A stretch of DNA of 64,000 bases from an uncultured bacterium (GTDB lineage Bacteria; Cyanobacteriota; Vampirovibrionia; Gastranaerophilales; Gastranaerophilaceae), in assembly GCA_905215335.1 (NCBI GenBank), contig CAJMPQ010000001.1:124001-188000 (forward strand). Reading direction: 5' to 3'. Below are positions 28,218-37,093 of the stretch, one piece after another. Numbering within the stretch: the stretch's first letter is position 1; the number at the start of each line of letters is the position of its first letter. The notes beneath the pieces are model-generated. The model was given only the letters and a program-made list of their open reading frames with translations. It had not been told where the DNA came from and did no database searches. A program made the position numbers and the translations under genes.

Positions 28218-29510
28218 GTGAAAAAGATTTTATTAATATTATTTTTATTACTTATAAATACGCCAGTTACTTTGGCTGCAAATATCGAAGAAGAGGAAGT
28301 TCATTTAGAATTTGATAACTCTTTTACAAAACAATCGCTAAATGATTCTAAACATTTAAAATTAAATACAGATACAGATTTACAATTAGCACTAAAAGAT
28401 GAACAACTTCCACCAATTGAACCAATCCAAAGTCCACAGGTATTAGAAGATTCTAACTCTCTTTCTACACATACAAAATTTTATAATGGCATAACTCAAA
28501 CTGCCAAAAACTTATATAATTTAAAAATAGAAAATACAGATTCACCATCAAGTTTATTTAAGGATCAATTAACAAAACATTTTGAATCTGGTCCATTAGA
28601 AAGTTTACATACTTGGGCTGTTGTACAATCTCATTTTGATACAACAATACAAGAAGATGGAGATGCCGGAACAACATTTGATGTTGGATTAATCAACATT
28701 TTATTTGACGGACAATTTAAAGGTGGTAAAGAAAATTTCCGTTTAATGCTTGATCCTACACACAACCATAGCCATCCATTTATGCAACAATTTGTACAAG
28801 ATGCTTATATTGAATCTCACAGAATTCCACACCACACTATTTTAATTGGTAATTCTCGTCCTGGAGTTGGTTATGAAGGTGCTCAATCACCATACACTTT
28901 ACCTTTTGTAAACAGATCACAAATTTCAAGGAATTTAGCCAATATAAGAAAAGTTGGTATTAGAGTAAAGGGTGATTATTCATTAATAGATTATGATTTT
29001 GGTGGATATAGTTCTGACACATTATTTTCAGAATTTATGCCAGGTGCAGAATTTGATGCTTGGGCAAACTTAAAACCATTAGGCAAAACAAATGGTAAAT
29101 ACGGAAAACTTGTATTAGGTGGAGGTTTCGTAACCGGTGCAAGAAACTCTATAAGTTTCCATTTAGGTGAAGCATACATCGGTTATGAATATAAAAAATT
29201 CTGGACAAGAATGGAATATGCAATATCAGATGGATCTAACGGAGGTTCAGGTATTACCTCTAAAAAAGCTCAAGGTTGGTATATAACAGTTGGTTATCAT
29301 ATTACAAAAAAATTAGAAGTACTTGCCCGTTATGATGAATTTGATCCGGATAGAACAGTTTCTGATAATAACCAAAGAGAATATACCGCAGGTATCAACT
29401 ATTATATAAAAGGACAAGCATTGAAGCTAATCTTAAACTATGTATATTGCCAAAATGATAGTAAACCGGATAGCCATAGAATATTAGTTGGTACTCAAAT
29501 AGCAATATAA
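28218..29510 (+). CDS. outer-membrane porin, OprO/OprP-like
   Basis: About 430 residues from a GTG at 28218, giving MKKILLILFLLLINT as a signal peptide with cleavage after TLA. The mature N-terminal 100 residues are acidic and polar. The rest is a beta-barrel with alternating aromatic strands, ending GYHITKKLEVLARYDEFDP ... YTAGINYYIKGQALKLILNYVY, the pattern of phosphate-selective porins O and P. The substrate is not certain. This is direct evidence for an outer membrane. The ribosome site is weak (GGGA). Confidence 0.82.
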   Translation: MKKILLILFLLLINTPVTLAANIEEEEVHLEFDNSFTKQSLNDSKHLKLNTDTDLQLALKDEQLPPIEPIQSPQVLEDSNSLSTHTKFYNGITQTAKNLYNLKIENTDSPSSLFKDQLTKHFESGPLESLHTWAVVQSHFDTTIQEDGDAGTTFDVGLINILFDGQFKGGKENFRLMLDPTHNHSHPFMQQFVQDAYIESHRIPHHTILIGNSRPGVGYEGAQSPYTLPFVNRSQISRNLANIRKVGIRVKGDYSLIDYDFGGYSSDTLFSEFMPGAEFDAWANLKPLGKTNGKYGKLVLGGGFVTGARNSISFHLGEAYIGYEYKKFWTRMEYAISDGSNGGSGITSKKAQGWYITVGYHITKKLEVLARYDEFDPDRTVSDNNQREYTAGINYYIKGQALKLILNYVYCQNDSKPDSHRILVGTQIAI

Positions 29511-29575
29511 TCCACAAATAAAAATTTTATAGTAAAATATTAGGGTAATACTTTTAACTTAAGAAAGGGGTTATC

Positions 29576-30877
29576 ATGTTAACAAAAAACTCAAATGTGG
29601 TAGCAAAATTTACAGGTGTAGATTTTGGCGCATACCAATCAAAAGTTGGAGAATTTGTAATTGAATTTTCTGGACGTGCTAATCAAAAAGGTCAATTCTT
29701 AAATTGGGTAAATCTTCCTCAAGAACAAGCAAAAAGAGTTGATGAAATTTATGATTTAGCTGCAAAATTAAAAGCTCAAACTGGAGCTAAAAAACTTAGC
29801 GTTATGGGTATCGGTGGTTCAAAACATACTGTTGAACATATGTTATCTATTAACGGATTAAATATCAGACATGACGCTATTGAATTTTATTCAGATGTTG
29901 ATTCAGCAAGTTTAGAAAGATTTTTATATAGATTAGAAAATAATGTATTAGAATCAAATTTCTTAATTGCCTCTAAATCAGGTTCTACATTCGAAACTAA
30001 AGATGGTTTCTTAAGAGTATTACAAATGCTTATTGATGCATATAAAGCTCAAGGTAAATCTGAAGAAGAAGCAGAAAAGGCTGCACATAAACACTTTATC
30101 GCTGTAACAGACGGTAATGCTGAAAAATCTGAATTAAGAAGAACATCTAACGAAAAAGGTTGGTTAGGTGATTTATTCATTCACGATGATGTAGGTGGTA
30201 GATTCTCTGCATTTGATGATCACGCTTTATTCACTTTAGCTTATGCTGGAATGAAAAAAGAAGACATGATTAAAATGTTAAATGCAGCTCAAGAAGTATC
30301 AACTCAATCATTAAGAGCAGATTTAGAAATTAACACAGCATTAAAAGAAGGTATCTTCTGGGCTGATGCAAAATTAAAAGGTATTTCAGCTTCAGTACAT
30401 CAATACATGGGTGCTATTTTTGAAAATACAGTTTATTGGCACGCACAAATGCAAAACGAATCAATCAAAGATACATTAAAACAAGTTGCTAAAGTTCCTG
30501 ATGCAATGCACCACTCAGCAGAAGCACACTTCAACCCAGCAAACAAACTTGTATTTGCATTAACTGTTCCACAAGATAACGGTGTTTGCAGAGAAAATGC
30601 TGAAAGTTATATTGAAGCTTTAACAAAATCATACGAAGTATCTGGTGCATTCTTCCTAGAAACTGTTGAAACTCAAGGAATGGGATTAACTCCAGAAGCT
30701 GCAGGTGCATTAACTCAATTAAGAGCTTTCGCAACTGTATACCAAGAAATAGTTGAAAAAACTATGACTAATAAAGAATTTCCTGAAGTTTTAGATAGTG
30801 TACTTCAACCACACGTTGAATTCTACAAAAAGAATTTAAAAGGTGGAGTTGTAGTTCCAGGTAGAATTTCTAAATAA
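29576..30877 (+). CDS. pgi: glucose-6-phosphate isomerase
   Basis: Interconverts glucose 6-phosphate and fructose 6-phosphate. 433 residues, near the short bacterial form. Seen: MGIGGSKHTVEHM, the sugar-phosphate loop ASKSGSTFETKDGF, DDVGGRFSAFDDHALF with the catalytic Arg region, and QTQGMGLTPEAAGALTQ-like ETQGMGLTPEA near the end. AAGAAAGGGG precedes the ATG. Codon use is very regular, fitting high expression. A strong terminator follows. Confidence 0.95.
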   Translation: MLTKNSNVVAKFTGVDFGAYQSKVGEFVIEFSGRANQKGQFLNWVNLPQEQAKRVDEIYDLAAKLKAQTGAKKLSVMGIGGSKHTVEHMLSINGLNIRHDAIEFYSDVDSASLERFLYRLENNVLESNFLIASKSGSTFETKDGFLRVLQMLIDAYKAQGKSEEEAEKAAHKHFIAVTDGNAEKSELRRTSNEKGWLGDLFIHDDVGGRFSAFDDHALFTLAYAGMKKEDMIKMLNAAQEVSTQSLRADLEINTALKEGIFWADAKLKGISASVHQYMGAIFENTVYWHAQMQNESIKDTLKQVAKVPDAMHHSAEAHFNPANKLVFALTVPQDNGVCRENAESYIEALTKSYEVSGAFFLETVETQGMGLTPEAAGALTQLRAFATVYQEIVEKTMTNKEFPEVLDSVLQPHVEFYKKNLKGGVVVPGRISK

Positions 30878-30900
30878 CGAAATTCTTTTAAACTCATTCT

Positions 30901-30932
30901 AAGGTAGGTTTTTAATAAAACCTACCTTTTTA
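30901..30932 (+). terminator. intrinsic terminator
   Basis: A perfect 12-bp stem (30901-30912 with 30917-30928), four-base loop, and TTTTTA tail after pgi. Confidence 0.92.
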
Positions 30933-30953
30933 AATTAATAAACCTTTTAATTG

Positions 30954-30982
30954 TTGACAGTTACATACCTGCAATGTAGCAT
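30954..30982 (+). promoter_or_regulatory. promoter placed directly on the start codon of the DUF4145-like gene
   Basis: TTGACA (30954-30959), 17 bases, TAGCAT (30977-30982). The predicted RNA start falls at about the A of the ATG at 30990, and no Shine-Dalgarno sequence exists, so the message would be leaderless. A TATAAT overlaps at 30983-30988, but its spacing from the -35 is 23. Confidence 0.5.
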
Positions 30983-30989
30983 TATAATT

Positions 30990-31655
30990 ATGGCAACGAA
31001 TTTTGATTTTTTAAAACCAATAGATAAAAATTTATTTGATATAATCTCTGAAGCTGAAAAATTATATCGAGATGAATATTTTGAACAATGCATGGGACAA
31101 ACCAGAAGATTTGGTGAACATGTATGTAAACAAGTTTTGGGTAAAAACAGGACATCTGAAAATACTTTTGATGAAATGTTGGCAACTTTAAAAGATAAAA
31201 GTAAAGGCGCAGAACAAGAAAAAGAATTCATTAATGATTTATATTTTTTAAAAAAACATGGTAATGAATCTGTCCATAGTGCAAAAGTAAAAAAAGATGG
31301 AATGGAAGCTCTTGAATGCCTTCAAAGAGCATTTGAAGTTGCAATTAATTTTGCAGTTTATAATAAAAAAGGTAAATCTAATATTTTAAAATTACGATAC
31401 GATACAGAACTGTTAGTTACTGGTATAAAGTCTAAAAAATCATTATCTGAACGCTATCTAGAAGAGAAAGAAAAAAGCAAAACTTTCACCAAAAGAAAAA
31501 CAACTACAAAAAGTAAAAAATCTACTGCTCTAAAAAAACAATCTTATTCAATAAAATCTAAAAACAATCATAATAACCAATATCCTATTTATTGGATTAT
31601 TGTTGGATTTTCATTTATTGTAGCATGCATTGTTATGCTTGTTGCTATATTATAA
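30990..31655 (+). CDS. DUF4145-like domain protein with C-terminal membrane anchor
   Basis: 222 residues. The first 130 (FDFLKPIDKNLFDIISEAEKLY ... QTRRFGEHVCKQVL ... DLYFLKKHGNESVHS) look like the helical DUF4145-type domain found at the N-terminus of type I restriction HsdR proteins and some helicases. A Lys/Ser/Thr-rich linker (about 150-195) follows, then one hydrophobic helix at the extreme C-terminus, a tail anchor. Here the domain stands alone, with no restriction genes nearby. The role is unknown. Confidence 0.65.
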   Translation: MATNFDFLKPIDKNLFDIISEAEKLYRDEYFEQCMGQTRRFGEHVCKQVLGKNRTSENTFDEMLATLKDKSKGAEQEKEFINDLYFLKKHGNESVHSAKVKKDGMEALECLQRAFEVAINFAVYNKKGKSNILKLRYDTELLVTGIKSKKSLSERYLEEKEKSKTFTKRKTTTKSKKSTALKKQSYSIKSKNNHNNQYPIYWIIVGFSFIVACIVMLVAIL

Positions 31656-31734
31656 AAATTTACAGATTACCTATTGACTGAGAGTAGCTATCAAGTTGTA
31701 AAATATATTTGTAGGAAAAATTTGAGGTAGAGAA

Positions 31735-32277
31735 ATGAGTAAAAAAGTTTTAATTTTATCATCATCACCTAGAAAAGGTGGAAATTCCGACACACTTTGT
31801 GACAAATTTAAAGAGGGTGCTGAAACTGCCGGAAATACAGTAGAAAAAATCTTTTTAAGAGATAAAAAAATCAATTATTGTACAGGCTGCGGCTACTGTA
31901 ATACAAATAACTACACCGGATGTTCTCAAAAAGATGATATGACTGAAATCTTAGAAAAAATGATAAATGCAGATGTCATTGTTTTTGGTACTCCTGTATA
32001 TTTTTATACAATGAGTGGACAATTAAAAACATTAATTGATAGATGTTGCGCTCGCTATACGCATATTACAGGAAAAGATTTTTACTATATTATGACAGCT
32101 GCTGATGCAAACCCTCATGCAATGGATAGAGTTTTAAATGAATTTGAAGGTTTAATGGACTGCCTATCAGGTGCAAATCCAAAAGGAGCAATTATAGCAA
32201 CCGGAGTTTGGCAAAAAGATGAAGTAAACAAAACTATTTATCCACAACAAGCATTTGATATGGGTAAAGCTATATAA
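31735..32277 (+). CDS. flavodoxin-fold NAD(P)H-dependent reductase
   Basis: 180 residues. The FMN phosphate loop SSSPRKGGNSDTL is at 8-20, followed by the Cys-rich CTGCGYCNTNNYTGC, DADVIVFGTPVYFYTMSGQLKTLIDR, and a short tail. The cysteines are placed as in iron-sulfur flavoprotein-like members, but the spacing does not settle whether a cluster is bound. GAGG precedes the ATG. It converges on the glycan operon with two bases between stops. Confidence 0.85.
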   Translation: MSKKVLILSSSPRKGGNSDTLCDKFKEGAETAGNTVEKIFLRDKKINYCTGCGYCNTNNYTGCSQKDDMTEILEKMINADVIVFGTPVYFYTMSGQLKTLIDRCCARYTHITGKDFYYIMTAADANPHAMDRVLNEFEGLMDCLSGANPKGAIIATGVWQKDEVNKTIYPQQAFDMGKAI

Positions 32278-32279
32278 AA

Positions 32280-32987
32280 TCATTTTTTAACACTTAAATT
32301 TTGACCATAATAAGCATTACTACCGTGTTTTCTGTAGTAATGCTTATTTAAAATATAATTTGGAATATTCTTAACTTGTGTACTTATCAATGACGTTTTT
32401 AATGCCATATCAGCAATAGTTTCTAATACAACGGCATTACGAACAGATTCAAAACAATCTTTTCCCCAAGTAAAAGGTCCATGAGATTTCACAAGGACAC
32501 CTGGTAAAGATAACGGATCATCTAATTTTCTTAGAGATTCTGCTATGACTTTCCCTGTATTATACTCATATCTATCATTTACCTCATCTTTTGATAATTC
32601 TCTGGTACAAAGTATTTCACCATAGAAATAATCAGCATGAGTTGTCCCTAAAATTGGAATATTAACACCTGCTTGAGCAAAAGCTGTTGCATTAATAGAA
32701 TGTGTATGAGTAATACCACCAATTTTTGGAAATTGATTATACAAATATAGATGCGTCGGTAAATCTGAAGAAGGATTTAAATCTCCTTCTACTATTTTCC
32801 CACTCAAATCTACAATTACCATATCTCGAGGTGTCATTTTATCGTAAAAAACTCCACTAGGTTTTATTACAACAAGACGACTTTCTAAATCTATTTCACT
32901 AACATTGCCCCAGGTATAAATTACAATACCACTTCTTTTTAATTCAATATTAGCCTGACAAACTTTTTCTTTTAGTTCTTTTAACAT
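32280..32987 (-). CDS. araD: L-ribulose-5-phosphate 4-epimerase-like class II aldolase/epimerase
   Basis: 235 residues with the AraD marks: zinc ligands in GGITHTHSINATAFAQ and the later SHGPFTWG, GTTHADYFYG, and a tail KHYYRKHGSNAYYGQ that is typical of AraD rather than fuculose aldolase. It interconverts L-ribulose 5-phosphate and D-xylulose 5-phosphate. No arabinose genes are near; it is the last gene of a glycan operon, so supplying a pentulose precursor is the likely role. It overlaps the HAD gene by 7 bases. Confidence 0.88.
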   Translation of the reverse strand: MLKELKEKVCQANIELKRSGIVIYTWGNVSEIDLESRLVVIKPSGVFYDKMTPRDMVIVDLSGKIVEGDLNPSSDLPTHLYLYNQFPKIGGITHTHSINATAFAQAGVNIPILGTTHADYFYGEILCTRELSKDEVNDRYEYNTGKVIAESLRKLDDPLSLPGVLVKSHGPFTWGKDCFESVRNAVVLETIADMALKTSLISTQVKNIPNYILNKHYYRKHGSNAYYGQNLSVKK

Positions 32988-33643
32988 AATCCTATTATCT
33001 CTTTTTGTTTATTTAAAAATTCATTTAACTCAGGTACATTATCAAAATACATATTTTTTGATTTATCGGCACCAGGCTTAAATCCAAACCCATAAGTTAC
33101 ACCAATAAAATCAATACCAACTTGATTAGCACCGACTAAATCAAATTCACTATCGCCTATCAAAACTGTCTTACTGCTATCAGCACATAAAATATCCAAA
33201 CACTTTAATATAATATCTGCCTTAGTTAATTTTCCACCTAAATCAGAACCTAAATAATAATCACAATACTTATCAATTTGAAAATATTTTATAATACTTT
33301 CGGCATTATCATGACTTTTGTTTGTTGCTATAGCAATTTTAAAACCATTACACTTCAAATCATCAAGCATACTAATAATACCCGGATATAACTGAGCATC
33401 ATATAATGAATATTTTTTATAATTGGCTCTAAAATCATTTGCAACCTTTAACGCTTCCTGAGGATTAAGATTAAATTTTTCAGCCATTGATTTTTGCATT
33501 GGTGGCCCTACAAAAGTTTTCAAAATACTTTCTGAAGGCATTTCAAATCCATACTGCTCAATAGTTTTTTTTACAGCACTTATAACTCCAGATGTTGTAT
33601 CCAAAAGAGTTCCATCTAAATCAAATAATATTGTATTATACAA
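32981..33643 (-). CDS. HAD-superfamily phosphatase
   Basis: 220 residues: motif I ILFDLDGTLLDT (5-16), motif II AIATNKS, motif III Lys, motif IV IGDSEFDLVGANQVG, cap domain between motifs I and II. It resembles phosphoglycolate-type and sugar-phosphate phosphatases. Starts with TTG, supported by AAGGAGG at the right distance. It sits between the aldolase and the epimerase, overlapping both by 7-8 bases, where a Kdo-8-phosphate-phosphatase-like step would fit. Confidence 0.85.
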   Translation of the reverse strand: MYNTILFDLDGTLLDTTSGVISAVKKTIEQYGFEMPSESILKTFVGPPMQKSMAEKFNLNPQEALKVANDFRANYKKYSLYDAQLYPGIISMLDDLKCNGFKIAIATNKSHDNAESIIKYFQIDKYCDYYLGSDLGGKLTKADIILKCLDILCADSSKTVLIGDSEFDLVGANQVGIDFIGVTYGFGFKPGADKSKNMYFDNVPELNEFLNKQKEIIGLC

Positions 33644-35252
33644 TACTAACCTCCTTTTCTAAAACATCATTATATAAACTATCAGTTACAAAATTTACAC
33701 TAATAGCACTTTGCAAATCTAATAACATTTCCTTTGTTTCTTTTGTTAGAAGCAATAAATCTTCTTTATTCGTTGTTGTTACTAAACTATTGTCATAATA
33801 ATTAAGTTCACTGTTTTCTGAAAACCCATCGAATCCCGCAAAATTCACACTTTTCACACCCAGTTTAGCTAATAAGCGTAGAATTAAAATAGCAGAAGTA
33901 TCAACATTTATCCAACCAAATTTAACAAGAGGAAGATAATTAAAAATCAATTCATTTGAATTTGATTCAGTTTTTATATTTGATGTCAATAATACCTTAC
34001 ATTCAAGATTTTTTGAAATTTCAGTATTCAAAAAATCTTGATATCTATTAATTCCACTAAAGAAAATATAATCCGATTTAAATTTATCTATATAATTATT
34101 TACCGAAATTATAATAGGATTTTTACATCTTATAAACTCTTCTATTTTATCTTTTTGAGAAGCTAAAGTCTTCCCAGGAACAAGCAATAATATTTCACGA
34201 TTTTTTAATTCTTTTGATAAAAACTCTAATGATCTTTTATCGTCAATCTCTCTATCAAAATGTTCTACATATATTTTTTCTAATAATTTATAATCATAAG
34301 CTTTCTTTTGCTTTTCATCTAAAGTTTCGATAATTGCTCTTAAATCTTTAGATTTGATATTATGTCGACGCAACAAATGATTAACATTAAACACATGAGA
34401 ACTATGAACACCTGAAAGAAAATACGGAATACTATATCCCCATTCACATTCTTGTATAAACTTAGGCATTAAATAATCAATAATATCCAACAATACATTA
34501 AGCTCATAATCTTGTCCGAATTTTTTATTTAAAAATTCGGACAAACACTCAGTATGAGCGTTTCCTGCGCCACGTCCACAACCTAAAATTGAAGAATCTA
34601 CATTAATTTCTCTACTATTTGATGCTAAATTTATAAATTCTTGAGTATTTGCATTTGCTAACATTAGGTTATTATGAGCATGAAACCCTAAAATAATTTC
34701 TTTATCTAAGTTATGATTTACTATTGAATAAATATGTCTTAGATCTTCAGCATACATAGCGCCAAAAGTATCTACAATCGAATAAGCATAAGGTTTTAAC
34801 TCATTAACTTTTTCTATAACTTCTAATAACTCAATATCAGAATAACTCATTGTATCAACATTTTGAAAAAATACTTTATAGCCTTTATCTTTTATAGCTT
34901 TTGCATATTCAAAAACTTCAAATCTTTCATCTTTTTTAAAACAAATTCTAATACCATCAATAGATTTACCATTATAATCAGACAAATATTTTAAATCATA
35001 TCTACCATAATCTACTAATGCAACATATAAAGTTCCTTCTTTTTTCTGTTGAAGATAAGGTTCAATTTCCTCAACATATTGAAAAATAGTACTATCCGGA
35101 TTATGTGGTAAATTTTTCAAAAATCCACACTCTATAATATCAATATTTGAATTTTCCAAAGCATTGATGAACTTTTTTATATAATTTTTACCTAGAACAA
35201 GCCCCTTAATTGGAGCTTCTCTCAAGGTACAATCCAACAAATTTATTTTCAT
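33636..35252 (-). CDS. HMGL-type aldolase with C-terminal extra domain, glycan operon
   Basis: 538 residues. The N-terminal 270 are a DRE-TIM (HMG-CoA lyase/4-hydroxy-2-oxovalerate aldolase) barrel: LLDCTLREAP at the start, IVDTFGAM, metal-binding GFHAHNNLMLAN, and GCGRGAGNAHTE. After a helical linker, residues 340-538 form a second alpha-beta domain (ILLLVPGKTLAS, IISVNNYI, FFSGINRY, NFAGFDGFSEN). That domain looks like the DUF115/sialyltransferase-like fold. Position next to a KdsB-like enzyme suggests it builds a keto-sugar acid from pyruvate or a similar donor. Confidence 0.8.
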   Translation of the reverse strand: MKINLLDCTLREAPIKGLVLGKNYIKKFINALENSNIDIIECGFLKNLPHNPDSTIFQYVEEIEPYLQQKKEGTLYVALVDYGRYDLKYLSDYNGKSIDGIRICFKKDERFEVFEYAKAIKDKGYKVFFQNVDTMSYSDIELLEVIEKVNELKPYAYSIVDTFGAMYAEDLRHIYSIVNHNLDKEIILGFHAHNNLMLANANTQEFINLASNSREINVDSSILGCGRGAGNAHTECLSEFLNKKFGQDYELNVLLDIIDYLMPKFIQECEWGYSIPYFLSGVHSSHVFNVNHLLRRHNIKSKDLRAIIETLDEKQKKAYDYKLLEKIYVEHFDREIDDKRSLEFLSKELKNREILLLVPGKTLASQKDKIEEFIRCKNPIIISVNNYIDKFKSDYIFFSGINRYQDFLNTEISKNLECKVLLTSNIKTESNSNELIFNYLPLVKFGWINVDTSAILILRLLAKLGVKSVNFAGFDGFSENSELNYYDNSLVTTTNKEDLLLLTKETKEMLLDLQSAISVNFVTDSLYNDVLEKEVSIV

Positions 35253-35262
35253 GAAACTCTCC

Positions 35263-35994
35263 TCACACTCTACAATTTCTGTTTGTCATAATCTGCGTTA
35301 CTTTTTCTATATCGCGAGGATTATCAACAGAAATAGAATCTGAAGACACCTCTATACAATTTACAATTTTATGATTTTCAATCCAACGAAGTTCGGCAAT
35401 ATCTTCTATTTGTTCAATTTCTCCCGGCTGAGTATTTACAAAAAAGTCAAGAGCGTCAATAGAAAAACCCTGAATTCCGATAATCTTTTTATAATCAAAC
35501 ATTACACTCTTATGAGGACAAGGAACCGGATAACGAGACAAATAAACTAACTTGTTATCACTAATAACAACTTTAATATTTCCTGTATCCAATGTTTCTA
35601 CTGGATTTTTCAATTTTCGATAAGAAAATAAATAATCTGCTTCAGTTTTAATAACTTCATCAACAACTGTCTTGATACATTCAGGCTCAATTAATGGTTC
35701 ATCTCCATTTATCATAATATATCTATCTGCCTGTATTTTATGAACAACCTCATGCATTCTATAGAAACAATTCATATGATCATTTCTAGTCATAAGAACA
35801 TTAATGTTATATTTTTCACAAACTTCATAAATTCTTAAATCATCAGTAGCAACATAAACTTCATCCAATTCTTGCACTTGTTTAGCACTGTTATAAACCC
35901 AATAAATCATTGGTTTCCCACAGATTTCAGCTAATGGTTTTCCTGGAAAGCGGGTAGAACCATATCTAGATGGTATTATTCCAATTATTTTCAT
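35263..35994 (-). CDS. KdsB-like CMP-sugar cytidylyltransferase
   Basis: 243 residues with the KdsB fold: GIIPSRYGSTRFPGKPLAEICGKPMI at the start, YVATDDLRI, MINGDEPLIEP (metal Asp), LSRYPVPCP and DSISVDNPRDIEKV. The substrate-loop motif, usually HxSGTDR in Kdo enzymes, reads HMNCFYR here, so the acceptor sugar probably differs from Kdo. It likely couples CTP to a ulosonic acid made by the neighbouring aldolase. It overlaps the upstream gene's stop by one base. Confidence 0.85.
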   Translation of the reverse strand: MKIIGIIPSRYGSTRFPGKPLAEICGKPMIYWVYNSAKQVQELDEVYVATDDLRIYEVCEKYNINVLMTRNDHMNCFYRMHEVVHKIQADRYIMINGDEPLIEPECIKTVVDEVIKTEADYLFSYRKLKNPVETLDTGNIKVVISDNKLVYLSRYPVPCPHKSVMFDYKKIIGIQGFSIDALDFFVNTQPGEIEQIEDIAELRWIENHKIVNCIEVSSDSISVDNPRDIEKVTQIMTNRNCRV

Positions 35995-37085
35995 TATTCA
36001 AACTCCCTTAATACTTTATCAATTATTTCATCACTTGTTAGTTCATCAGTATCATATTCTGAAATATTCTTCTGATTTACATTTGGCAAATATTTCAAAC
36101 TAAAAGCAAGAATATTTTCTCTAGCAGAACTGACAATATTACATTTAAATCTTGTATACAATATATGCTGAGGTACATTTATTGTTGAAAGCACATCATT
36201 TAATCCACTTCTAAGTGAAATAATCCCCTTGGACATCTGAGCTAAATAATAGGTCTGTTCAATATCATATAATCCACAAACACAATCGGGGATTTTCATT
36301 ATGTCTGATGAAGAATTTATGAATATGTCATAACCTTTATCTCTTAAACGTTTACAGATTTCTACCCAAAAAGTTCTATCATAACTACAATTACTTGAAG
36401 CTTCTGGGGAAATAAATATAAACTTATCAAGATTTAATCCAGAAAGTTCTAAATCTGCAAATAATTCATTTTTAGCTTGTTCTGAAACATGACATATTGT
36501 AGACTTGTTATAAAAATCAGCATAATACTTAGATAAATTTTTTACAAAAGAACAATCTTCAATAGGAGTATTACTATTATCTTTCACATTATTATGAATA
36601 TCTAAAATTATTTGCTTATTAATATATGAAAAAAATCGTTTATTTTTATATGAAAAACCTTTATTTCCTATATCATTATAAAAAATTTCCAATGCTAAAC
36701 GTTTATTGAAGTCTATTTTTTTACATTCTATGTTGGGAGAAAATAAATTAAAAACTTTTTTTGCATTATCATTTAAAACAACTAAAACTGGTTTTTTAGA
36801 ATTATTTTTCTTTACCCAATTTTCAAACATAAAACTTAAAATATATAAATCTCCAAGAGTAATCATTCTATATATATAGATATCATCATAATCATCATTT
36901 AATTGTGATAAAATCCCATCAAAAAAAGTTTCTCTTACACCTTTTGATGGAAAAATATCAAAATATTTTTCATAAGCAGTCTTTTCACTAAATGTAAAAT
37001 GTCTACAACCATATTCACAAATAGGCTTATCTAGCAAACGGATTTCTCTTTCTTTACCTATATCAATAATTTCAAATAATTTCAT
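35994..37085 (-). CDS. probable glycosyltransferase-like protein, glycan operon
   Basis: 363 residues. The last 150 contain FIFISPEASSNCSYDRTFWVEICKRL ... GLYDIEQTYYLAQMSKGIISLRSGLNDVLSTI. This resembles the nucleotide-sugar half of GT-B transferases of the heptosyltransferase/GT9 kind (a receptor strand, then a gate for a hidden chain). The N-terminus has a KEREIRLLDKPI motif related to the start of the neighbouring glycan proteins. Catalytic residues are not evident and the assignment is tentative. GAGG precedes the ATG. Confidence 0.5.
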   Translation of the reverse strand: MKLFEIIDIGKEREIRLLDKPICEYGCRHFTFSEKTAYEKYFDIFPSKGVRETFFDGILSQLNDDYDDIYIYRMITLGDLYILSFMFENWVKKNNSKKPVLVVLNDNAKKVFNLFSPNIECKKIDFNKRLALEIFYNDIGNKGFSYKNKRFFSYINKQIILDIHNNVKDNSNTPIEDCSFVKNLSKYYADFYNKSTICHVSEQAKNELFADLELSGLNLDKFIFISPEASSNCSYDRTFWVEICKRLRDKGYDIFINSSSDIMKIPDCVCGLYDIEQTYYLAQMSKGIISLRSGLNDVLSTINVPQHILYTRFKCNIVSSARENILAFSLKYLPNVNQKNISEYDTDELTSDEIIDKVLREFE

Positions 37086-37093
37086 AGTGCCTC

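Noticed and set aside
29576..29660. F-T-G and F-G-A near the N-terminus of glucose-6-phosphate isomerase as a tag
   Set aside because: These residues belong to the conserved enzyme N-terminal region and not to a separate leader; counted as coincidence.
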